Shown: one piece after another, positions 13,347-18,087 of the stretch
How the letters are laid out: every line of letters starts with the position of its first letter
How positions within the stretch are numbered: the first letter of the stretch is position 1
DNA from: Svornostia sp051306365
GTDB taxonomy: Bacteria; Actinomycetota; Thermoleophilia; Solirubrobacterales; Solirubrobacteraceae
DNA: 18,087 bases
Direction: 5' to 3'
NCBI GenBank assembly: GCA_051306365.1
Contig: JBPPNC010000129.1
Coordinates: 1-18,087, forward strand
Made by a program: the position numbers and the translations under genes
Notes under the pieces: model-generated
Seen by the model: only the letters and a program-made list of their open reading frames with translations
What the model was told of the DNA's origin: nothing
Databases searched by the model: none

Positions 13347-14251
13347 TGCCGATCCGGCTCGGGACACGCGGCAGCGCGCTGGCGCTCGCGCAGGCCCGCC
13401 ACGTGGGGTCGTTGCTCGGCGCCGACGTGGAGATCGTGGAGATCACGACCACCGGCGACCGGGCACGGGCGCTCGTCGACAAGGAGAAGTGGGTCAAGGA
13501 GCTGGAGCTCGCGCTGCTGGCCGGGGAGATCGACCTCGCCGTCCACAGCGCAAAGGACGTGCCGGGTGAGCTGCCCGACGGTCTGGAGCTGCTCGGCGCC
13601 CCGGCGCGGGCCGACGCGCGCGACGCCCTGTGCGGCGCGCCGTCGCTCGAGGCGCTGCCCGACGGTGCCCGGGTGGGGACGAGCTCACTGCGCCGCGCCG
13701 CGCAGGTGCTGGCCGCGCGGGAGGACCTCGCGGTCGTCGAGCTGCGCGGCAACGTCGACACGCGGCTGCGCAAGCTCTCCGACGGCGAGTGCGACGCGCT
13801 GCTGCTCGCCGCCGCCGGGCTGGAGCGGCTCGGCCGGGCCGGCGCCGCCGACACGCTCCTGGACTTCGTCCCCGCGCCCGGGCAGGGCGTGATCACGCTG
13901 GAGGGCCGGGTCGACGACGAGGCTGCGGCCGGCGCGGCGCGCGCGATCACCGACCTCGCGGCGTGGATCGCGCTGCAGTGCGAGCGCAAGGTCGTGACCG
14001 AACTGGGCGCGACGTGCCATACGCCGGTGGGCGCGCACGCGGTGCTCGACGGAGATGCGCTGACGGTGGACGTGTTCGTCGGGCTCCCCGACGGGGGCGC
14101 GTGGGTGCGCGACACCGTGCGGGGATCCGTCAACGCGCCGGAGGAGCTGGGCCGCGTGACCGCGGCGCGGGTGCTGGCAGCGGGCGGCGGCGAGCTGCTC
14201 GAGATCGCGGAGCGGATGGCAGCCGCAGCGCTGGATGGGGGTGGCGTGTGA
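13346..14251 (+). CDS. hemC: Hydroxymethylbilane synthase (porphobilinogen deaminase)
   Basis: Cytosolic enzyme of 301 residues that joins four porphobilinogens into hydroxymethylbilane. Motifs are RLGTRGSALALAQA (4-17), EITTTGDR (32-39), VHSAKDVP with the catalytic Asp71, GTSSLRRAAQ (111-120), ELRGNVDTRLRKL (132-144), and GATCHTPVGAHA with the dipyrromethane-cofactor Cys224. HSAKD replaces the commoner HSLKD and is a harmless-looking variant. It starts at a GTG sharing one base with the hemA stop, and its stop overlaps the cobA/hemD GTG (GTGA). All catalytic and cofactor residues are present, so it should be functional. Confidence 0.96.
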   Translation: MPIRLGTRGSALALAQARHVGSLLGADVEIVEITTTGDRARALVDKEKWVKELELALLAGEIDLAVHSAKDVPGELPDGLELLGAPARADARDALCGAPSLEALPDGARVGTSSLRRAAQVLAAREDLAVVELRGNVDTRLRKLSDGECDALLLAAAGLERLGRAGAADTLLDFVPAPGQGVITLEGRVDDEAAAGAARAITDLAAWIALQCERKVVTELGATCHTPVGAHAVLDGDALTVDVFVGLPDGGAWVRDTVRGSVNAPEELGRVTAARVLAAGGGELLEIAERMAAAALDGGGV

Positions 14252-15702
14252 CCGTGTACCTCGTCGGAGCGGGGCCGGGGGATCCCGGCCTGCTCACCGT
14301 GCGCGGGCTGGAGCTCATCCGCACCGCCGACGTGATCCTCCACGACAAACTCATCCCGTGGGAGGCGCTGCGCGAGGCGCGCACCGGCGCGGAGCTCATC
14401 GACGTCGGCAAGATCGGCGGCGGCGCGCAGGTCCCGCAGGACGTCACGAACGCGCTGCTCGTCGAGAAGGCCCAGAACGGGCGCGACGTCGTCCGGCTGA
14501 AGGGCGGCGACCCGTTCGTCTTCGGGCGTGGCGGCGAGGAGGCGCAGGTCCTGCGCGCGGCCGGCATCCCCTTTGAGGTCGTGCCGGGCGTGACCTCGGG
14601 CATCGCCGGCCCCGCGTACGCCGGCATCCCCGTCACCCAGAGGCACGTCAGCGCCGCCGTCGCGTTCGTCACCGGCCACGAGGACCCGAGCAAGCCCGAC
14701 ACCATGCTCGACTGGGCCGCGCTCGCCGCGTTCCCCGGCACGCTGGCGCTGTACATGGGCGTCAAGGCGCTGCCGCGCATCGCCGCCGCGCTCATCGAGC
14801 ACGGCCGGCCCGCCGACGAACCCGCCGCCGTCGTGCAGCGCGGCACGCTGCCCGACCAGCGGACCGTCACCGCCCCGCTCAGCGAGCTGCCCGACGTGGC
14901 GAAGGCGGCCGGGATCAAGGCGCCGGCGATCATCATCGTCGGCGGCGTCGCAGCGCTGCATGACGAGATCGCGTGGTTCGAGGACCGCCCCCTGGCCGGG
15001 AAGACCGTCGTCGTCACCCGGGCCAAGGCGCAGGCCAGCGCGCTGGCCGACCGGTTCCGCGCACTCGGCGCGGCGGTCATCGAGGCGCCCGCCATCGGCA
15101 TCTCACCACTGCCCGTCGCGCTGCCGGACCTGTCCTCGTTTGATCTCCTGTGCCTGACCTCACCCAACGCCGTCGCGCGCCTGTTCGAGCTCATCCGCGA
15201 CGCACGCGACCTCGCGGGCCTGAGGATCGCCGTCATCGGACCGGGCACCGCCGCCGCGCTGCGCGAGCGCGGCATCGAGCCGGACATCGTGCCCGAGCGG
15301 TTCGTCGGCGAGGGGCTGCTCGAGGCGCTCGAGGGCGTCGACGTGCGACGAGCGCTCATCGCCCGGGCCCGCGACGCGCGCGACGTCCTGCCCGACGGGC
15401 TGCGCGCCCGCGGCGTCGAGGTCGAGGTCCTGACCACGTACGAAGCCGTCGCCGAGCCGCTGCGCGAAGGCGTGCGCGAGGCCGCGTTGGAGGCCGACTA
15501 TGTGACGTTCGCCTCCGGCAGCTCCGGCCGGTACTTCTTCGAGGCGGTGGATGGCGCCCGTCCGAACGGCCGGATCGTGACGATCGGCCCGACGACGAGC
15601 GGGGTGCTCCGCGACCTCGGCGTCGAGCCGGACGTCGAGGCCGACGTCCAGACGCCCGACGGGCTGATCGCCGCCCTCTTGGCCGACGCGGCGCGGACGT
15701 GA
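14248..15702 (+). CDS. Fused uroporphyrinogen-III C-methyltransferase / uroporphyrinogen-III synthase
   Basis: Bifunctional protein of 484 residues (CobA/HemD type). Residues about 1-245 are the SUMT methyltransferase: YLVGAGPGDPGLLT (4-17), LHDKLIP, VRLKGGDPFVFGRGGEE (82-98), VPGVTSG (112-118), GIPVTQR, YMG (169-171) and the closing IIIVGGV. It makes precorrin-2 for sirohaem and cobalamin. Residues about 250-484 are the HemD synthase: GKTVVVTRAKAQAS, LTSPNAVARLFE, AVIGPGTAAALRERGIEPD and VTFASGSSGRYFFE. That domain closes hydroxymethylbilane to uroporphyrinogen III. The open frame runs upstream to 13630 through hemC, but the domain start and the GTGA overlap place the start at the GTG at 14248. 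It is the last gene of the operon, and no hemB follows within the window. Confidence 0.95.
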   Translation: MTVYLVGAGPGDPGLLTVRGLELIRTADVILHDKLIPWEALREARTGAELIDVGKIGGGAQVPQDVTNALLVEKAQNGRDVVRLKGGDPFVFGRGGEEAQVLRAAGIPFEVVPGVTSGIAGPAYAGIPVTQRHVSAAVAFVTGHEDPSKPDTMLDWAALAAFPGTLALYMGVKALPRIAAALIEHGRPADEPAAVVQRGTLPDQRTVTAPLSELPDVAKAAGIKAPAIIIVGGVAALHDEIAWFEDRPLAGKTVVVTRAKAQASALADRFRALGAAVIEAPAIGISPLPVALPDLSSFDLLCLTSPNAVARLFELIRDARDLAGLRIAVIGPGTAAALRERGIEPDIVPERFVGEGLLEALEGVDVRRALIARARDARDVLPDGLRARGVEVEVLTTYEAVAEPLREGVREAALEADYVTFASGSSGRYFFEAVDGARPNGRIVTIGPTTSGVLRDLGVEPDVEADVQTPDGLIAALLADAART

Positions 15703-15910
15703 AGAAGAGCCGCTGACAAGCCAGCCGCGCGAACGCTCATGTGCGAGGCAGCCGCTGGGCCACGAGTGGATCGGCTACGGGCATTGCTCTTGGATCTATT
15801 CCCCGGACCTCATCGGGATTCGTCGGGTTTTCTAATACACCCGCTCGTACGTCGTACATATGGATGTCGAAACGCTGAACCCGATGTCACGATGTGCTTA
15901 GCTGCAAGCC
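15703..15910. other. AT-richer intergenic stretch, operon end and possible insertion boundary
   Basis: No gene, tRNA or clear terminator is seen in these 208 bases. Base composition drops visibly relative to the hem genes, with runs such as GGGTTTTCTAATACACC and GTCGTACATATGGATG. A repeated CGTACGT/CGTACAT near 15845-15860 could be a protein site. TTAGCT sits 7 bases before the GTG at 15911 and is a weak leaderless -10 candidate for the next gene. The composition change suggests the boundary between conserved operon and acquired DNA; no flanking direct repeat was found by eye. Confidence 0.35.
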
Positions 15911-16648
15911 GTGCACGACGAGCACATCGCAACGCCGGACGAAACCCTGGCCGACCTCCTCGACCGCTCCAAGCGATCGAGCGTGCCCATTCGACGGTCC
16001 TTCCTTCGCGCTGAGGAACAGCCTCAGCAGCCCGGCCCGCTCGCGAAGTTCGTCAGGGGGCGCAGAGCGCTCGCGCTTGACCTGTGGCTGCTTCTTCACG
16101 CGGGAGCGGCCGGAGGAGACTGGGACGTTCGTCAACCTGCCATGAGCTGGGCGAGGATGCTCGACATGCCGCAGACCGGTAGTTCGGAGACCACCGTGTC
16201 CCGCAACTGGTCATGGCTCGAGGAGCGGCGACTGGTTCGGACCGAGCGTGTCCACCGAGTGCGCAACGTCTATCTACTTCGCGAGGACGGAAGTGGTCGC
16301 CCGTTCACCCGTCCCACTGGGTCAGGCCGCGGGTTCTTCAAGCTGCCTTATGCCTACTTCGCCGATCGGATTCACAAGGATCTCGGGCTCTCGGCAAAGG
16401 CCACACTCCTGATCTGCCTCGCGCAAGCCCCCACCTTCACTCTCCCTATGGAGCGCGCGGCCAGCTGGTACGGCGTGTCTCCCGATACCTTGCTCCGTGG
16501 ACTCGACGATCTCCGCGACAGGGAGTACCTGAAGAGTTGGAGCAGAGCGAAGAAGGCACCGCGCACACGCTTCGGCTTCACGATGGAGAACCACTACGCA
16601 CTTCTCGGACCGTTCGCGCGTCCCCCTGCCAAGGCGGGCGACCGATGA
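15911..16648 (+). CDS. Tandem winged-helix DNA-binding protein of unknown role
   Basis: Protein of 245 residues with no membrane segment. Two winged-helix-like units are visible. The first is at about 50-125, with helix SWARMLDMPQTGSSETTVSR, recognition helix NWSWLEERRLV and wing RNVYLLRED. The second is at about 142-235, opening FFKLPYAYFADRIHKDLGLS, then KATLLICLA, WYGVSPDTLLRGLDDLRD and the wing RTRFGFTMENHYALL. This resembles replication-initiator or regulator proteins with paired winged helices, but I cannot name the family. An in-frame TAG ten bases upstream makes the GTG at 15911 almost forced; there is no Shine-Dalgarno. Codon third positions are less GC-rich than in the hem genes, suggesting transfer. 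Its stop overlaps the GNAT-like gene (ATGA), so the pair forms a module, possibly regulator plus effector. Confidence 0.75.
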   Translation: MHDEHIATPDETLADLLDRSKRSSVPIRRSFLRAEEQPQQPGPLAKFVRGRRALALDLWLLLHAGAAGGDWDVRQPAMSWARMLDMPQTGSSETTVSRNWSWLEERRLVRTERVHRVRNVYLLREDGSGRPFTRPTGSGRGFFKLPYAYFADRIHKDLGLSAKATLLICLAQAPTFTLPMERAASWYGVSPDTLLRGLDDLRDREYLKSWSRAKKAPRTRFGFTMENHYALLGPFARPPAKAGDR

Positions 16649-17199
16649 CGACTCGGCGAGATTCAGGCTCCGACATCAGCTCGCACTCGTGGGTCGTCCT
16701 GCCGGCCGACGACGGGCTCATTGGACCAGGCCTGAAGCGTGCCCTCTCAAGGTTCGACGCGGGGCCGCTGCCCGCCGCCCGCGCCGCGGTCGAGTGGCTG
16801 CAACAAGACGCGGTCGCCCAGTTCAGCACCTCGAGGACACACCTGCTGATGGTCGACGGATCCCTCGCTGGGTTCTACTCGTTGGCTTCTGCCCACGCGG
16901 TCCTTACCCAACGCCAGAGAAAGAAGGCCGGCGTCACCCGGCCCGCTGGAGAGGTTCCGGCGACGATGGTCACCTGGATCGCCAAGGCCCTGGATGGTCC
17001 TGTCGATGGAGACGTGCTGCTGCTGCATGCCGTCGCGACGGCCAGAAGATCACGCGATGCGGTCGCAAGCGCGCTTCTGGTCGTCGACGCCTACGACGAC
17101 GAGACCGCCCGCATGTGGCGCACGCGGTACGGGTTCAGGCCTGCACGGAGCCACGGCCGCGGGCAGCGCCTGTGGCTGCCACTCGACGCGGCGACCTAG
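16645..17199 (+). CDS. GNAT-like protein lacking the canonical acetyl-CoA loop
   Basis: Protein of 184 residues with a GNAT outline: THLLMVDGSLAGFYSLAS (65-82) as the two central strands, TMVTWIAKAL (108-116) and LLLHAVATARR (125-135) as the next strand and turn, ALLVVDAYDDETARMW (143-158), and the closing RYGFRP (161-166). The usual R/Q-x-x-G-x-G/A pyrophosphate loop is not seen; that region reads ARRSRDAVASA. It therefore either binds acetyl-CoA differently or is not an acetyltransferase. GNAT toxins such as TacT and AtaT acetylate aminoacyl-tRNAs and are paired with an upstream DNA-binding antitoxin. Here the upstream partner is a much larger winged-helix protein. The ATG overlaps its stop, giving translational coupling. 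A convergent small ORF overlaps its last four bases. Confidence 0.7.
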   Translation: MTTRRDSGSDISSHSWVVLPADDGLIGPGLKRALSRFDAGPLPAARAAVEWLQQDAVAQFSTSRTHLLMVDGSLAGFYSLASAHAVLTQRQRKKAGVTRPAGEVPATMVTWIAKALDGPVDGDVLLLHAVATARRSRDAVASALLVVDAYDDETARMWRTRYGFRPARSHGRGQRLWLPLDAAT

Positions 17200-17381
17200 T
17201 CCTGCGGAGGCGGAGATGGAGTTTCCAAGGCCGCGAGGTACTTGTCAGCATCGTCAAGGAACGTGCGCACCCGAGGATCCTTGCGGGCGGCAGCAAGTTC
17301 CTGAGCGTCCACCGCAGCTACGACCTTCCGGCCGTCATCCGGGTCTTGTGAGGCTTTGTCGTTTCTTGCGAGAAGTGCCAT
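17196..17381 (-). CDS. Small hypothetical protein, 61 residues
   Basis: Soluble acidic protein: N-terminus MALLARNDKASQDPDDGRK, then a helical middle (AQELAAARKDPRVRTFLDDA) and a tail rich in Pro (LETPSPPPQD). The frame is open upstream to 17429, but the ATG at 17381 is preferred because GGAGAG lies 8 bases before it. The sequence resembles many small uncharacterised actinobacterial proteins with a DPRV-R-FLDDAD helix, but I know no function. It converges on the GNAT-like gene with a four-base overlap of stop codons. A role as a third component of that module is possible but unsupported beyond position. Confidence 0.5.
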   Translation of the reverse strand: MALLARNDKASQDPDDGRKVVAAVDAQELAAARKDPRVRTFLDDADKYLAALETPSPPPQD

Positions 17382-17576
17382 ACCGTGGACTCTCCATCGA
17401 CAGACCGCAGACGGAGATTGAGCTTCCACCGTAGCGAGGGCTCGCGACCTTCTCCGGGCTTACTAGAGCACCCGCCCAGAGATCCTGCTAGGAGCGGCTC
17501 CTCTGGCTGGTTCCACGACCGGACCAGAGATCAGTTCCGCTCAAGCGCCGCACTACCCATCCGATTCACCCGTGGG
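17382..17576. other. Intergenic stretch before the Calx-beta gene
   Basis: No coding or RNA gene is supported in these 195 bases. They contain a short imperfect hairpin AGGAGCGGCTCCT (17490-17502) without a T-tract, and two copies of CCAGAGATC (17476-17484 and 17524-17532). Neither gives a convincing operator or terminator. The stretch must hold the promoters of both divergent neighbours, but no clear -10/-35 pair is seen. Confidence 0.3.
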
Positions 17577-18087
17577 ATGCGTCTGGTTCCCGCCCGGAAG
17601 TTCGTGCCGTTCCTCACGGCGTTCGCCGCGACCGCGGTGCTGGCCGGCCCCGCCCGCGCGCAGGACCCCGCGCCGACGATCGCGATCGGAGACGCCACCG
17701 TGACGGAGACGGACGGCCCGGGCACCGAGCTCTCGTTCCCGATCACCGCGGGCGGCTTCACCGGCTCCATCACCCTCGCCGTCGCGACGCGCGCCGACAC
17801 GGCGCTGGCGCCTGACGACTTCACGCCCCGCCTGACGGTCTTCACCATCCCCAGCCTCGGCGAGCCGAACACGAACTACCGCTTCAACGTCCCGATCGCG
17901 GCCGACCAGGTCTTCGAGCAGACCGAGACGCTGAAGGTCGCCTACCGGGTCATCCCGGCCGGCGAGGTGCCACCAGTGGCGGGCCAGCCGGGCCTGGGCG
18001 CCACCCCCGATCTCGCCGCCGAGCCCGTCGCGGCCACCGGCACGATCCTCGACGACGACGCGCCGGCGAGCGCTCCGGCGGCCGGGC
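17577..18087 (+). CDS. Secreted Calx-beta domain protein, 3-prime partial
   Basis: Runs off the right edge after 170 codons. The N-terminus MRLVPARKFVPFLTAFAATA with a following VLAGPARA is a Sec signal peptide: basic start, hydrophobic core and an ARA-QD cleavage site near residue 28. A Calx-beta-like domain follows, roughly 33-160: APTIAIGDATVTETDGPGTE, FTGSITLAVATRADTALAPD, NYRFNVPIAADQVFEQTET, and the closing TGTILDDD typical of these domains. Calx-beta domains bind calcium and occur as repeats in large surface or secreted proteins, abundant in Solirubrobacterales. The ATG is the only good in-frame start, and upstream ribosome signals are weak. What lies beyond the edge (more repeats, an anchor or an enzymatic domain) cannot be seen. 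Confidence 0.85.
   Translation, partial: MRLVPARKFVPFLTAFAATAVLAGPARAQDPAPTIAIGDATVTETDGPGTELSFPITAGGFTGSITLAVATRADTALAPDDFTPRLTVFTIPSLGEPNTNYRFNVPIAADQVFEQTETLKVAYRVIPAGEVPPVAGQPGLGATPDLAAEPVAATGTILDDDAPASAPAAG

Noticed and set aside
11883..13367. Minus-strand open frame of 494 codons opposite hemA
   Set aside because: Arg/Asp/Leu-rich shadow with no domain pattern; hemA is certain on the other strand.
12898..14961. Minus-strand open frame of 687 codons opposite hemA, hemC and cobA/hemD
   Set aside because: Low-complexity Ser/Arg/Pro/Ala text typical of antisense frames in high-GC genes; the plus strand has complete enzymes with all motifs.
17490..17502. AGGAGCGGCTCCT hairpin as a terminator or operator
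   Set aside because: Five-pair stem, three-base loop, no T-tract and no matching second copy.
17476..17532. CCAGAGATC direct repeat as an attachment site or operator
   Set aside because: Only nine bases, two copies 48 bases apart within one intergenic gap; chance is likely.
1..18087. CRISPR arrays, rRNA, tRNA genes or insertion sequences
   Set aside because: Looked for on both strands by eye; no spaced repeats, cloverleaf-like segments or transposase text were found.

Overview
The window is a high-GC bacterial chromosome segment, most likely from the Actinomycetota and probably a Solirubrobacterales-type Thermoleophilia. The lineage is inferred from gene content only. Pointers are the very high GC, an MmyB-type regulator remnant, a class II DAHP synthase, a cobA/hemD fusion, a System I cytochrome c maturation cluster (ccmABC plus a ccmD-like gene) joined to hemA-hemC, and a secreted Calx-beta protein at the right edge.

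Left third (1-4565): a region where intact genes sit among broken ones. A zinc alcohol dehydrogenase (minus strand) survives as pieces in three reading frames. Divergent from it is an MmyB-type regulator that has lost its helix-turn-helix. Then come an intact aldo/keto reductase and a manganese-cupin-type gene in a tight pair, a conserved hypothetical on the minus strand, and a gutted mismatch-specific uracil-DNA glycosylase. A Fic/Doc toxin-antitoxin module follows. It starts at a perfect 18-bp inverted repeat whose outer ends are the start codons of the antitoxin and of a divergent 56-residue membrane protein. A 337-base stretch after the toxin gene holds what looks like a frameshifted coding remnant.

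Middle (4566-9190): a class II DAHP synthase (first step of the shikimate pathway), a divergent cytochrome P450, and, convergent with the P450, a metallo-beta-lactamase-fold lactonase preceded by an alpha/beta hydrolase of the hormone-sensitive-lipase family. P450, lactonase and esterase could form a small catabolic set, but the substrate cannot be read from the sequence.

Right-centre (9262-15702): one compact plus-strand operon of eight genes, with overlaps or gaps of only a few bases: a MogA/MoaB-like gene, ccmA, ccmB, ccmC, a ccmD-like gene, hemA, hemC and cobA/hemD. It couples haem export and cytochrome c assembly to tetrapyrrole synthesis, from glutamyl-tRNA to uroporphyrinogen III and on to precorrin-2. 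No hemB is seen in the window.

Right end (15703-18087): lower-GC accessory DNA with a tandem winged-helix protein overlapped by a GNAT-like protein that lacks the usual acetyl-CoA loop. A small minus-strand ORF converges on it, and then a secreted Calx-beta protein runs off the edge. The two-gene module is the best candidate here for something undescribed. Several starts without a Shine-Dalgarno sequence carry TAnnnT 6-7 bases upstream, which suggests leaderless transcripts.
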